A DNA stretch of 64,000 bases from Maribellus sp. CM-23 (GCF_021354595.1 NZ_JADWYJ010000009.1:62001-126000), one strand, 5' to 3'; counted from the first letter of the stretch, positions 46,367 to 56,233 are shown. The notes: a model not told the origin generated them from the sequence alone. Numbers and translations are program-made.

Positions 46367-47657
46367 CGTCACTCCAAATTTGTTTGATTGTTTCTTCCTG
46401 ACTGTAACCATGCTCAAAACCCGCCGTCTTCCTATTGGCACGATAACGTTCATTCCACGATCCGGCATAAGGAACCACCTTTCGGTTGCCGGGCATTTGC
46501 AGGTTCCCGATGGGATCATATTCTTCAATCCAGTCCCAAGCATACTTTAAGAATTCATTTCGGTAATCTTCTGGCTGAAGGCTAAACCAGGTAATTTCAT
46601 CGTAGCCCCACACCCAGGTAGAACTTAACTTTGCCTCTCCCGGAAAGCTGGAGATTCCAAAATTATCGAACTCCACCAAATAGGGCAAGCTTTTACTTTC
46701 CCAACCACTTGGCGTTGTACCTCCTTTGCTTCGGCGATAAAAAGCATCTTCGTAATAAAGCACCAGCTCAGCCTCCTGCGGCTTTCCGTAAATCTCCCGC
46801 ATCCGAAGTGGAAAACTGTGAAAGTCCAACAGTAAGTTTCCATCTACAACAAGCCCACCACCCGGTACATGGCCATCAGAAAGAATAAACTTTCGACGTG
46901 CATTTTCCGATGCATAATCACGCACACGGGTCAGCACATCATTCCAACCTTCGTAGTTGTTATTTTTGTCAGCCATGGCATCCAGTTCAACTTGTCCCCA
47001 GTGAATGGCTTCTATTCCTATATCGATGTAGTTTTTGGCTAAAAAATAGAACCACATCCGGGTTTCCAACCGGCTAACATCGGGAACACTAGCCCCGGCA
47101 GCCCATTGATTCACAAACTTGCCTGATGTATTTATCATCTTTGAATAATCAAACATGCGGTCCTCAACATCCAAACTGAATGCTTCGAAAACCCAAGCCG
47201 GAACGGCAATCTCATTCACCTTTGTGGTAACGATTTCGAAGATACAAGCCTGGAAAATCAAATCACCATCCAATGCATGCATTTGCTCCGAGCGCTGTTT
47301 GGCTTTCGCAAAGAAATCCGGATTGGCTGCTTTATCCTCCGAGCCCCACATAAATATTGACCGGCCAACAAACTTAGCGCCCAAGTCAATGAGCATGCGT
47401 TCATCGTCCTCCCGCTGAGGAATTGCAGAGTCGTAGATGAACTCATCCGCTGTGAGGAACTCCGCCATGGTAATCGAACGACTTAAATAACTTCGGAGTA
47501 CATTCTCGGGCATAGTTCCGGAAAAGACATAGCTTCGCTCAAAAGTTGCTGGATTTTCATCATCCGGTTCATCGGGCAATGTACCAGAATCGTCACCACA
47601 TGCCAAAACTCCGGTAACCAATAACAGCAACAGTAAATATTTCCAATTTGTTTTCAT
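46359..47657 (-). CDS. PUL 2 lipoprotein of unrecognised family, paralogue A
   Basis: A 432-residue protein starting MKTNWKYLLLLLLVTGVLACGDD, a lipoprotein signal with an acidic +2/+3 residue pattern that favours surface export. It shares ordered motifs with the downstream paralogue: FVGRSIFMWGSEDKA, FQACIFEIVTTKVNEI, PAWVFEAFSLDVEDR, YFLAKNYIDIGIEAIHWGQVE, FILSDGHVPGGGLVVDG, LLLDFHSFPLRMREI, PYLVEFDNFGIS and WVWGYDEITWFS. These look like barrel strands with conserved Glu, Asp and Trp. No known family name fits with confidence. The overlap with the next gene and shared operon imply that the two act together on the PUL 2 glycan. Confidence 0.75.
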   Translation of the reverse strand: MKTNWKYLLLLLLVTGVLACGDDSGTLPDEPDDENPATFERSYVFSGTMPENVLRSYLSRSITMAEFLTADEFIYDSAIPQREDDERMLIDLGAKFVGRSIFMWGSEDKAANPDFFAKAKQRSEQMHALDGDLIFQACIFEIVTTKVNEIAVPAWVFEAFSLDVEDRMFDYSKMINTSGKFVNQWAAGASVPDVSRLETRMWFYFLAKNYIDIGIEAIHWGQVELDAMADKNNNYEGWNDVLTRVRDYASENARRKFILSDGHVPGGGLVVDGNLLLDFHSFPLRMREIYGKPQEAELVLYYEDAFYRRSKGGTTPSGWESKSLPYLVEFDNFGISSFPGEAKLSSTWVWGYDEITWFSLQPEDYRNEFLKYAWDWIEEYDPIGNLQMPGNRKVVPYAGSWNERYRANRKTAGFEHGYSQEETIKQIWSDDE

Positions 47658-47704
47658 AAATACCTTTCATTTACGACTTGCTTCAGCAACAAGTCTGTGT
47701 TAAA

Positions 47705-47739
47705 GATTATGCACCAAACCACATGGTTGGTGCATAATC
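47705..47739 (-). other. Strong intercistronic hairpin between surface protein and enzyme genes
   Basis: A perfect 13-base stem GATTATGCACCAA/TTGGTGCATAATC with a 9-base loop sits in the 125-base gap. There is no clear T run after it on the minus strand, so it may stabilise the 3' end of the susCD-surface protein message or act as a processing site rather than a true terminator. Confidence 0.6.
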
Positions 47740-47782
47740 GACTAGGCTACTCTTTCATTAAAATCGAAAGAAAATGACTTCA

Positions 47783-49957
47783 TCAGTTACAACGTGTTAA
47801 GCTATTAAAATCAATGGCATCTTCGTTGCTTCGTTTTAATACAATTAACGCTTCGTTATTCTGAATCACGCCATCATCATAATATTCTTTTATTGTACAC
47901 ATTCCAGGCCCGTTGCCATTTGTTTCATTGGCAATCCATCCATTCTCAACAATTTCAATCCGATTCCCCCCAATAAAACTCAGCTTATCCAAGCCTCCAA
48001 GGCTATTGATAAACGGATTGTGCTTGATAATCAAATTTCCTCCAATGTAATCCAGGCCCGGGTTCATCGTGGTAAAATTCCACAGCTTATTGCCTTCACT
48101 TCCGCTGTTTTCAACATGGAAGTCGCCACCTACATAAACCAGGCTTAGCAGACCAATTCCTCCGTCAATAAACTGAGGGCAATCCTTGATGACTACACTT
48201 CCGTAAACGGAATCAATTTTCGTCAAAGCATCAGGTGCCCAGTTGAAAGGCATTTGTGGTAAATTTTCAAGAACCAGGTCACCATGGATCACTTCCAGGT
48301 GTTTAAAGCCATTGGGATTATTCATACTTGCATTGTTACGCAGCTCGATATTCCCTTTAAATTCTATTAACTCAAAGAAATTTTCGGTGGTCGTGAGTGC
48401 AGTATTCTCAATCCGAACATCCCCCATCACCACTTTTACTTTCTCGGCAATTGAGCCAATGTAGTCAATGCTTCCTCCCTGGATGAACAAATCCTGAATG
48501 GTATCGTTGGCTGGCTGAAACAGATCAACCTCTCCCTGACTTCCCAAGCTATACGAAGTAAACAGGGGCACATCGCTACCATCACACATCTGCAGGGCAT
48601 AGAAATCTATGTAATTCTGTTCGCCCGATCGTTTCAATTGAATAACCGAAGCAGCAATCTTTCCTTCAGCCAACTTTTCTCTCAACAGACAGAAACCAGG
48701 TCCATCTCCTCCGGAATAATCAGGAATACCACCATTATCCACGATGGTAATGCTATCACCGCCCAAATACTCCAGATTTTGGAATCCGTCGAGGCTATTC
48801 ACCACTTGATTTCCAGTGAAAGTCAAGTCACCACCAATGTATTTAATTCCAGGATTCATAGAACCTAAGTTCCATAGATCACCCCCACTTCCTGAGATTT
48901 CAAAATCGCCGGCCACATAAACAAGGCTTTGCAAGCCGATAGCTCCGGAACTAAACTGAGGACAGTCGCGAATAATCAGGTCTCCATAAACTGAATCGAT
49001 TTTGGTAAAGGCATCTGGCGCCCATGCAAACGGCAGTTTAGGACAATTATCCACCACCAGGTCACCATTGATTCGCGTAGTATGCTTAAAGCCATTCGGG
49101 TTATTCAGTTCCGGGTTATCCAACAGGTAAACACTGCTATCAGCCCGAATAATATCAAAGAACCCTTCCGTTGTCGGTACCGAAGTATTTTGAATGGTAA
49201 TTGTTCCTTTAACTACCTTCACCTTCTGTGCAATCGAGCCAATGTAACCAATGTCAATACCTCGGATGGTCAGATTTCCAATGGTATCTTTGGCGGGTGA
49301 AAATTGGTCAATCGCAGCCTGCGATGTTAAAACATAATCGATGTAACCACTCTGGCGGGCAATAGAGCCAATCAAGCTGACATCGGAGACTGAACTTGGA
49401 TGGTTGTTACTCAACGTAACTTCTCCTTCCAGTACTCCTGCGTTGTACAAATTCAATAATCCACAGAAACTTCCTTCCTCAATGGCACAATCTTTATCTT
49501 CACCAAGCTTGTCATTATTGCGGATGATTAATTCTCCTTTTACAAATTCAAACGAATTAAATCCGGAAATATCTTCCAGGTTATCATTGTTATCAAACTC
49601 AACACTTCCTCCTAAAAATTTCAACGACGGAACTCCGGTAAACCAGGTCAAAGCAGGATTGTCTTTGACCACTAAAGCTACCCGCACCGCACTTAAATTA
49701 GGAAGATCGACATTGGTTATTCCCGTATTTTCAATGATTATAGTATTCACCACCTGAACAGTAACAGCAGAAAGATCAATAATTCCTTCTCCTGATATTC
49801 TCAGTCTATCAATTTCCCGAGGGTAATCAAAGTTATTCACCTCTTCCTGGCTGGTTAATGTAACCTGAACGCCTCTCGCTAATTCATCTTCATTACAACT
49901 GTATAGCCCCACCACAAATGCCAAAAGCAGCAGGACACTCATTATCTTATTTTTCAT
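47783..49957 (-). CDS. Repeat-containing surface lipoprotein, probable surface glycan-binding protein (PUL 2)
   Basis: A 724-residue lipoprotein (MKNKIMSVLLLLAFVVGLYSC) directly after susD, the place of SusE/F-type surface glycan-binding proteins. It is built of beta-solenoid-like repeats resembling receptor L domains (LKFLGGSVEFDNNDNLEDIS, VKGELIIRNN, YIGGDLTFTGN). There is an internal duplication: a segment at about residues 220-470 and one at about 475-724 share the same order, with AKxxxGNLTIRG/NDTIQDLFIQG, IGSIAxKVKVV, NNPNGFKH, FAWAPDAFTKIDSVYGD/FNWAPDALTKIDSVYGS, and NPGxxYIGG. I infer it binds the PUL 2 glycan at the cell surface. An enzymatic role is not suggested by any motif. Confidence 0.75.
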   Translation of the reverse strand: MKNKIMSVLLLLAFVVGLYSCNEDELARGVQVTLTSQEEVNNFDYPREIDRLRISGEGIIDLSAVTVQVVNTIIIENTGITNVDLPNLSAVRVALVVKDNPALTWFTGVPSLKFLGGSVEFDNNDNLEDISGFNSFEFVKGELIIRNNDKLGEDKDCAIEEGSFCGLLNLYNAGVLEGEVTLSNNHPSSVSDVSLIGSIARQSGYIDYVLTSQAAIDQFSPAKDTIGNLTIRGIDIGYIGSIAQKVKVVKGTITIQNTSVPTTEGFFDIIRADSSVYLLDNPELNNPNGFKHTTRINGDLVVDNCPKLPFAWAPDAFTKIDSVYGDLIIRDCPQFSSGAIGLQSLVYVAGDFEISGSGGDLWNLGSMNPGIKYIGGDLTFTGNQVVNSLDGFQNLEYLGGDSITIVDNGGIPDYSGGDGPGFCLLREKLAEGKIAASVIQLKRSGEQNYIDFYALQMCDGSDVPLFTSYSLGSQGEVDLFQPANDTIQDLFIQGGSIDYIGSIAEKVKVVMGDVRIENTALTTTENFFELIEFKGNIELRNNASMNNPNGFKHLEVIHGDLVLENLPQMPFNWAPDALTKIDSVYGSVVIKDCPQFIDGGIGLLSLVYVGGDFHVENSGSEGNKLWNFTTMNPGLDYIGGNLIIKHNPFINSLGGLDKLSFIGGNRIEIVENGWIANETNGNGPGMCTIKEYYDDGVIQNNEALIVLKRSNEDAIDFNSLTRCN

Positions 49958-49968
49958 TAATTCTGGTG

Positions 49969-51498
49969 TTATTGGTTTAAATCAGATTCTCTTTGTGGTA
50001 TCGGGAAAAAGTTGGCATAGTCTGCATCAACAGTCTTATTCGTGATTTCTTCAACTACACGGTTCGTGCGTCTCAGATCATACAAACGGTGACCTTCAAA
50101 AGCCAACTCATACTTTCGTTCACTCCACACAGCTTTCCTAAAATCGCCCAACGATAAATCCGGGTTTAACTCTTCCAAACCTGCCCGCGAGCGCACCTGG
50201 TTAATCCAGTGATAGCCTTCTTCGGTATTGCCACAAGCCTCGGCATACAGCAAAGCCAAATCGGCAAAACGAATAAAGTAAGGATTGGCGCTTGTCTTTG
50301 TTCCATCCGATTCCGGATCGGAATACTTCCGGCAAAACGGATAATAGAAAGCACTCAGGATTTGATCTTCGCTATTGATATTTGAAGGATCGTATTCTGC
50401 CAATAATGAGCCATTTGCATCGTATATTTTTGATACAAACAAATCCTTTCTCTTATCATTTTGAGCATAGCTTTTAAAAAAGGTCGAATCCGTCCGGTAG
50501 ACAGCCCAACTCTGATTGTTTACCATCGGATACACATTGCCCGCCATATCCAGCTCACTGCTTACATATACTTTAGGCAAACTAATCACAAACATTTGAG
50601 GGATTTGCGAAAAATTCCCTTCTTCTCCGCTTAAAAACCGTTTTTGCGAAAGCATAAAAATATGCTCCGGACTTGTTTCATGGTTATCAACTTCATACAA
50701 TCCCAGCAAATCCGGGTCAAGTCGGTAATCGCCCTGGCCTTCAACAACCAGTTGTCCGTATTTTTTTGCTTCAGTGTACATCGCTTCATAATCCGAAACC
50801 CAGTCATAACCTTCTGCTCCGGTCATTTTGGATGAGGCCAAAGTAGCATACACCTTTGTTAGCAAAGCCTGCGCAGCCACCCGGTCGGCTCTCCCCTGCT
50901 GTTTGCTGACACTCATCAAATCAACGGCTTTATCCAAATCGTCAATAATAAGGGCATACACTTCTTCAATGGAAGAAAAATCAACTTTAACATCGTTGAT
51001 ATCGGCCACAACTTTGGTTCGGATAGGAACTTCACCATAAGTTCGAACCAAATAGAAATAATTAAACGCCCTTAAAAAATATGCTTCACCCATGTATTGA
51101 TCTCTCACACTTTCCTGCATTGACTTAATTTTAGGGACATTCTCCAGAACTGAGTTAGAGCGAGCAATGGACAAATAACAATATTTAAAAAAGCCCGAGA
51201 TAACAGTATTTGAAGACGTAAACGTCCAGTTGAACATCTCGATACGATAAGCCTGTTCGCCTTTCCCGTAAGTGATCATTTCGTCGGTGGTAGCATCGGC
51301 AATATCAAAAATGAAGCGCGATCCATATTCAATATAGTTCAGCGGGTCATACGCATAAAGCAGAGCTGAAAGCGCATCATCTGCTGACTCAAAAAAATTA
51401 TCGTTGGAATAAATTCCGTACGGTTTTTCGTCCACCCAGCTTTCGCAAGATGAAAGAAATGCAATTCCCAGAATTAGAATAATTATTTTATTTCTCAT
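49969..51498 (-). CDS. SusD/RagB family lipoprotein (PUL 2)
   Basis: A 509-residue surface lipoprotein starting MRNKIIILILGIAFLSSCESWVDEKPYG. TPR-type helix blocks (DQYMGEAYFLRAFNYFYLVRTYGEVP, about 132-158) and the C-terminal set (NPYFIRFADLALLYAEACGN, INQVRSRAGLEEL, VWSERKYELAFEGHRLYDLRR, NFFPIPQRESDLNQ) define SusD. It forms the lid of the SusC transporter encoded 12 bases upstream. Nothing unusual was seen apart from its relatively short length. Confidence 0.96.
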   Translation of the reverse strand: MRNKIIILILGIAFLSSCESWVDEKPYGIYSNDNFFESADDALSALLYAYDPLNYIEYGSRFIFDIADATTDEMITYGKGEQAYRIEMFNWTFTSSNTVISGFFKYCYLSIARSNSVLENVPKIKSMQESVRDQYMGEAYFLRAFNYFYLVRTYGEVPIRTKVVADINDVKVDFSSIEEVYALIIDDLDKAVDLMSVSKQQGRADRVAAQALLTKVYATLASSKMTGAEGYDWVSDYEAMYTEAKKYGQLVVEGQGDYRLDPDLLGLYEVDNHETSPEHIFMLSQKRFLSGEEGNFSQIPQMFVISLPKVYVSSELDMAGNVYPMVNNQSWAVYRTDSTFFKSYAQNDKRKDLFVSKIYDANGSLLAEYDPSNINSEDQILSAFYYPFCRKYSDPESDGTKTSANPYFIRFADLALLYAEACGNTEEGYHWINQVRSRAGLEELNPDLSLGDFRKAVWSERKYELAFEGHRLYDLRRTNRVVEEITNKTVDADYANFFPIPQRESDLNQ

Positions 51499-51510
51499 TG
51501 TTTCGTTGTT

Positions 51511-54500
51511 TTAGAATTTAGCATTGATTCCTAAAGTAAAAGCACTTACCCTGGGATAGGGATTCCCGCCAATACCATTTTCCCCTACTTCGGGATCATA
51601 TTCACTTGTATTCGAAATGGTAAACAAGTTGGTGGCATTGGTGTAGATTTTAGCTTCCTTAAAGAACCCCAGGAAGTTCCGTTTAAAATCGTAGCCCAGC
51701 ATCACGTTTTGAAGACGCAGGAAAGAACCGTCTTCAACAAACCAATCTGAAATTTGGTATTGTCTTCCGGAACGCAAGCTCGGGCGATCGTTATTGGGGT
51801 TGGTGGCAGTCCAACGCCCTTCAACTAAGCTTGGAGTTGTTAATTTACGAAGTGAGAATACATCATTCCCATACACTCCATAGAACATCATACTTAGCGA
51901 AAAGCCTGATTTATGACTTAAATTAAGGTTCAAACTTCCTGTAAAATCAGGATTGGGATCACCAATAATGGTACGGTCTGCCGAAGTAATTTCACCATCA
52001 TTATTCAAATCAACATAGTTGTATTCGCCGGGCTGAAGCAGCTCACTTTCTTTAGGTCCATCCTGAATAATTCCATCGACTTTATATCCATAGAACACGT
52101 TAATGGGTTTACCGATAGCCAGCACATTCACCACCTGGTCGGTCCCAAGCACTCTTCGCGAACCGTAAAATGTATATTGGTTGCCATACTCATCAACATT
52201 GTAACCTGCACCTTCTTTGGTTCCAATATTAACCACCTTATTCTTGTTTTTATAGAAGATCAGGTCGGCTGAAAAATTGAAATCTTTTCCACGAATAATA
52301 TCCCCTGACAAAGACAATTCAATCCCTTTGTTTTGAACCTCTCCGTCATTAATCCAGATTTCATCAAAACCGGTGTTTGGTGGCAAAAATTTCTTCCGCA
52401 AAAGGTCGGTTGTTTTCTTGCTGTACACATCCATCACCACATTCAAACGTTGGTTGAAAAAAGACATGTCCACACCAAGGTTTGCCTGGGCTGTTTGCTC
52501 CCAACCCAAACTTTTATTGGCAATTCCACCCCACTCGGCAAAACGTCCGCGTGATGCAATGTAACCGATACCGTTGATGATTTTCTCTTCACCATCGGTG
52601 TAGTAATAACTCTCGCCAAATCGTTCATACGTTAAACCCGAAGGAATTCCCTGGTTCCCGGAAATACCATAGCTCGCACGAAATTTCAGGTTGTCAAAAA
52701 TTCCCAATGCCTTTATCGTTTCTTCTTCCGAAGCTCTCCAGCTAAAAGCCCCCGAAGGGAAATACGCCCAACGATGGTTTTCGCCAAATTTTGAAGAACC
52801 ATCTAAACGAGAAGTAAATGTAAACAGGTATTTATGATTGTATGAATAATTGATCCGGTTGATTCCTGATAACAGTTTAGGAGAACCGTAGCCATTTCCC
52901 AGGTATTTGATTGACCCGGCCGACAAGTTTTCTTCACGCAAAATATCGTTGGTAAATTCACGGCTCTCCAGAAATGAACTTCGATAGGTATCATTTTCAT
53001 ACGACACTCCGGCCATTACCGAAAAATTGTGCTTTCCAATGGCATCTTCATAAGTCAAATAGGTATCTCCTACTACGGCATCATTCGCGGTCATGGTTAA
53101 AGTTCCCCGCCCATGATTCTGGTCTCCGTCTTCGGTATAAATAACCGGATCAAACGTTGTTGCCATATAACTCACATGCCGGTAATTCACCTGGGTCGTA
53201 TGCCGGAATTTACGGCTGATTTCCCAATCAAACTTAAGCTGAGCAAACTGCTCTTTGGTTTTATTATAGTTGGTACGCTCGTTCAGTAAAGCCACTACGT
53301 TGCCATAGTCTTTGGAGTAACTTTTAAAATAGGAACCATCACCAGTATAAACCGGGAAAATCGGATTTCGTCCGTAGTCCAAACCGCCGTTTCGATCCCG
53401 GTTACCCGCCAATATTCCAAACTTCGTTTGAACCTTTAAATTATCAAGCAGCTGATACTCAATCACCACATCGGCACTGAATTTATTGTAGTCATCTTTC
53501 TCCTGCATCCCTTCTCCCTGGAAGTACCCGATATTCAGGAAAAAGCTGGTTTTATCGTTTGAGCTTTCCACTCCAACATTGTATTCCTGATTTACAGGAG
53601 TCCGAAACACGTAATCGGTCCAATCAGTATAGTAAGGCCAGGCACCACTTTCCAACTGCTCAATAGACGGATAATAAATACCCAAAGAGTTTCTCGCGCC
53701 ACGATAAAGTGGCTCAAGCCCTTGATTGATGAAAGCTTCGTTTTCGAGCTTCGCCATTTTCACAGGATCTTTCCAGTAGTCCAGCTCATCGCTGAATTGA
53801 GAAATACTTGTTTTTGTATTAAAAAAGATATTTGTACCTCCTACGCGTCCCTTTTTGGTGGTAACCAAAATGACTCCGTTTGCCCCTTTTGATCCGTAAA
53901 TAGCAGTTGCTGAGGCATCTTTCAAGACTTCAATGCTGGCAATATTGTTTGGATTGATCATATTCAGACTACCGGCATCGCCCATCGGAAAACCATCGAC
54001 AACTACCAATGGTGCTTTGGAACCGTTGATTGAGCTGGCTCCCCTTACCCGGACCGTTGCTCCTCCTTGCGGATTATCGTCCGAAGGGTTTATAATTTGC
54101 ACTCCGGCAATTTTACCCTGCAAAAGTTTCTCAACAGATGCTGATGGAGTCATTTTTATTTCGTCGGCCTTTAAAGAAGCAACACTTCCCGTAAGGTCGC
54201 TTTTTTTCATGGTTCCATATCCGATTGCAATTACCTCTTCAATTCCAATTGCATCTTCTTTCAGTACAACATTAATCGTTGTTTTGCCTGATACTGCAAT
54301 ACGTTTGCTTTCCATCCCCACAAATGAAAACATCAGGTAAGTATCTGTTGGAACTGCATTCAACGAGTAGTATCCTTCATTATCTGTTACTGCTCCTTTA
54401 GCGGTTCCTTCAATAACAATGGAGACGCCGGGAAGCGGCCGTCCTGAAGAATCAGTAACCCTGCCAGAGATTATTTTTTGCTCTTTGGTTACTTCCAAAT

Positions 54501-54882
54501 CTCCATCAAGCACTTCAGGTGTTGTTAATACGATAATTCGGTCACGTATCGAATAATTGACGTTCGTACCTTTAAATAATAAATTTAGCGCCTGTTCGAT
54601 TTTTTTATTTTCAATAGCTAGATTAACTTTCCGATCAACATCGATTAGGTTCTCACTATACAAGAAATAAAACTCACTTTGATCTTCGATATTCTTTATG
54701 ACTTCTTTTACAGTGGCCTCACCCATATTTATATTAAGCATCTTGCTCTGCGCATAACTTTTGTTGGCAAAAACTCCAGCTACCGAAACCAATAATAGAA
54801 AAACGGTTAGTTTCATTACTTTTAATAGTTTAATAAGCCCGGAATATTTCCACCCCCGGACAAAACAGATTTTTTTTTTCAT
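51511..54882 (-). CDS. SusC/RagA TonB-dependent transporter with STN domain (PUL 2)
   Basis: A 1123-residue outer-membrane transporter. After the long signal region (MKLTVFLLLVSVAGVFANKSYAQ) comes an STN domain (ATVKEVIKNIEDQSEFYFLY, about 55-125) that signals to a FecR-type anti-sigma factor. A carboxypeptidase-D-like domain (GRVTDSSGRPLPGVSIVIEG), a plug (EEVIAIGYGTMKKSDLTGSV, LVVVDGFPMGDAGSLNMINP, AIYGSKGANGVILVTTKKG) and the barrel, ending AFTLGINAKF, follow. The STN domain matches the sigma/FecR pair directly upstream, so substrate binding outside should turn on this PUL through the anti-sigma factor. It partners the SusD 12 bases downstream. Confidence 0.97.
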   Translation of the reverse strand: MKKKICFVRGWKYSGLIKLLKVMKLTVFLLLVSVAGVFANKSYAQSKMLNINMGEATVKEVIKNIEDQSEFYFLYSENLIDVDRKVNLAIENKKIEQALNLLFKGTNVNYSIRDRIIVLTTPEVLDGDLEVTKEQKIISGRVTDSSGRPLPGVSIVIEGTAKGAVTDNEGYYSLNAVPTDTYLMFSFVGMESKRIAVSGKTTINVVLKEDAIGIEEVIAIGYGTMKKSDLTGSVASLKADEIKMTPSASVEKLLQGKIAGVQIINPSDDNPQGGATVRVRGASSINGSKAPLVVVDGFPMGDAGSLNMINPNNIASIEVLKDASATAIYGSKGANGVILVTTKKGRVGGTNIFFNTKTSISQFSDELDYWKDPVKMAKLENEAFINQGLEPLYRGARNSLGIYYPSIEQLESGAWPYYTDWTDYVFRTPVNQEYNVGVESSNDKTSFFLNIGYFQGEGMQEKDDYNKFSADVVIEYQLLDNLKVQTKFGILAGNRDRNGGLDYGRNPIFPVYTGDGSYFKSYSKDYGNVVALLNERTNYNKTKEQFAQLKFDWEISRKFRHTTQVNYRHVSYMATTFDPVIYTEDGDQNHGRGTLTMTANDAVVGDTYLTYEDAIGKHNFSVMAGVSYENDTYRSSFLESREFTNDILREENLSAGSIKYLGNGYGSPKLLSGINRINYSYNHKYLFTFTSRLDGSSKFGENHRWAYFPSGAFSWRASEEETIKALGIFDNLKFRASYGISGNQGIPSGLTYERFGESYYYTDGEEKIINGIGYIASRGRFAEWGGIANKSLGWEQTAQANLGVDMSFFNQRLNVVMDVYSKKTTDLLRKKFLPPNTGFDEIWINDGEVQNKGIELSLSGDIIRGKDFNFSADLIFYKNKNKVVNIGTKEGAGYNVDEYGNQYTFYGSRRVLGTDQVVNVLAIGKPINVFYGYKVDGIIQDGPKESELLQPGEYNYVDLNNDGEITSADRTIIGDPNPDFTGSLNLNLSHKSGFSLSMMFYGVYGNDVFSLRKLTTPSLVEGRWTATNPNNDRPSLRSGRQYQISDWFVEDGSFLRLQNVMLGYDFKRNFLGFFKEAKIYTNATNLFTISNTSEYDPEVGENGIGGNPYPRVSAFTLGINAKF

Positions 54883-54910
54883 ACTTTTGTATTGATATAA
54901 TTAGAAATAG

Positions 54911-54976
54911 CCCTGTAAAGTGAAGCATACAGGGAAATTTTACAATCTACGGGGAACTGTTGCTAGCATTTCCCCG
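54911..54976 (-). other. Tandem hairpins in the susC (PUL 2) leader
   Basis: Two inverted repeats lie in the 158-base gap between fecR and susC: CCCTGTA/TACAGGG (54911-54934) and CGGGGAA/TTCCCCG (54950-54976). No T run follows either. They may shape the 5' leader of susC mRNA, control readthrough from fecR, or be targets of an antisense RNA. Confidence 0.5.
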
Positions 54977-55040
54977 TTGTTCTTCAAAGAATTAGTTAAC
55001 TCATAGGCAATATAGTTTTAGTTATAATTTTAGAAATAAG

Positions 55041-56096
55041 CTATTTCTTGCTCGCAATTAATATTTTCTGTTTTTGGAAAGTTCCATCTGGATTTTTTGC
55101 TCTCGGTAATGCTCTGTATTCAATTGGTGTTGCTACCGATAGCAGATCAAGTATTTGAAATAGGGGTTCATCAACAAAGGTTACCGTATATTTATACTTC
55201 TCCACTCCGCTATCAACCTGTATTTCTACATTAAACATTCGACTCAACCTTTGGGCAACCTGATCTATCGGTTCATTTTCAAAAACAAGTTTGCCGTCTT
55301 TCCAGGCAATGTATCTCCCCACCTGTACCATCTCTGAATTCACAATACCCGTATTCTTTTCATATATCACCTGTTGGCCGGGTATTAGCTCTTTTAGTTT
55401 TTTTAAACTTCCGTTGCTCTGCTTTTCTTCAACCAACACTTTCCCTTCTATAAGAGTAGTTGCGATGTCATTACTTTCGGGGTAAGCATTAACATTGAAG
55501 ATGGTGCCCAATGCTCTAACATCAATACCACCTGCAGTTACAACAAAAGGCTTATCCGGGGAGTGAGCTACATCAAAATAACCTTCTCCTGAAAGAACTA
55601 CCCCGCGGGTATTTCCGACAAAGTTTTGTGGGTATTTTATTCGGCTACCATAATTGAGATGAACGATTGAACCGTCTGACAGCTCAACAACTGTTCGTGA
55701 ACCAACCGGAGCAATAACTTCCAGTGAATCGACAGATACTGTTACTATTTGATTTGCTAATCTTGTATTTTCAGAAATAACATAAAACAAAAAGGCCAAA
55801 ACAGGAAGCAAGATAAAAGCCGCTGCTTTTGATACCCAATGAATAATCCTTTTCGTTTTAAATTGAATTAGAAGTGGCTTCTCAAGATTTATTTTATGGT
55901 GAATCCGGTCAAGAAGAATATCCAGTTTTTCATCTGAAACAAGGCTTTCCTCGTCCTTAAACTGAGTCCAATCAGCGCGCAGCAAATCTTTACTGTCACT
56001 AAAAAATGATTGCTCTTTCATCCAATGAATAACCTGATCAACTTCTTGTGGCGTACACTGGTTATTCAAATATTTTTCCAATAGTTCTTTTGTCAT
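55041..56096 (-). CDS. FecR family anti-sigma factor
   Basis: A 351-residue inner-membrane protein. The first 90 residues form the cytoplasmic sigma-binding part (LLEKYLNNQCTPQEVDQVIHWM), then one transmembrane helix (AAAFILLPVLAFLFYVI, about 91-107) and a periplasmic FecR domain (TVVELSDGSIVHLNYGSRIKYPQNF, GYFDVAHSPDKPFVVTAGGIDVRALGTIFNV) with a DUF4974-type end (DQVAQRLSRMFNVEIQVD) that contacts the STN domain of SusC. It holds the ECF sigma factor encoded upstream inactive until the transporter binds its glycan. Layout and length are typical. Confidence 0.95.
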   Translation of the reverse strand: MTKELLEKYLNNQCTPQEVDQVIHWMKEQSFFSDSKDLLRADWTQFKDEESLVSDEKLDILLDRIHHKINLEKPLLIQFKTKRIIHWVSKAAAFILLPVLAFLFYVISENTRLANQIVTVSVDSLEVIAPVGSRTVVELSDGSIVHLNYGSRIKYPQNFVGNTRGVVLSGEGYFDVAHSPDKPFVVTAGGIDVRALGTIFNVNAYPESNDIATTLIEGKVLVEEKQSNGSLKKLKELIPGQQVIYEKNTGIVNSEMVQVGRYIAWKDGKLVFENEPIDQVAQRLSRMFNVEIQVDSGVEKYKYTVTFVDEPLFQILDLLSVATPIEYRALPRAKNPDGTFQKQKILIASKK

Positions 56097-56233
56097 TTTT
56101 CCTTTTGTAAACGGGGCCTCATTCTCCTAAGCTGAGGTTCCGAGAAACTAACTAAACTATCAATTCTTGATTTGTTTAATAGTTATACAACAAAGGAAAC
56201 AGAATGGACTAACCGAAAATGATTTTTTTTAGG

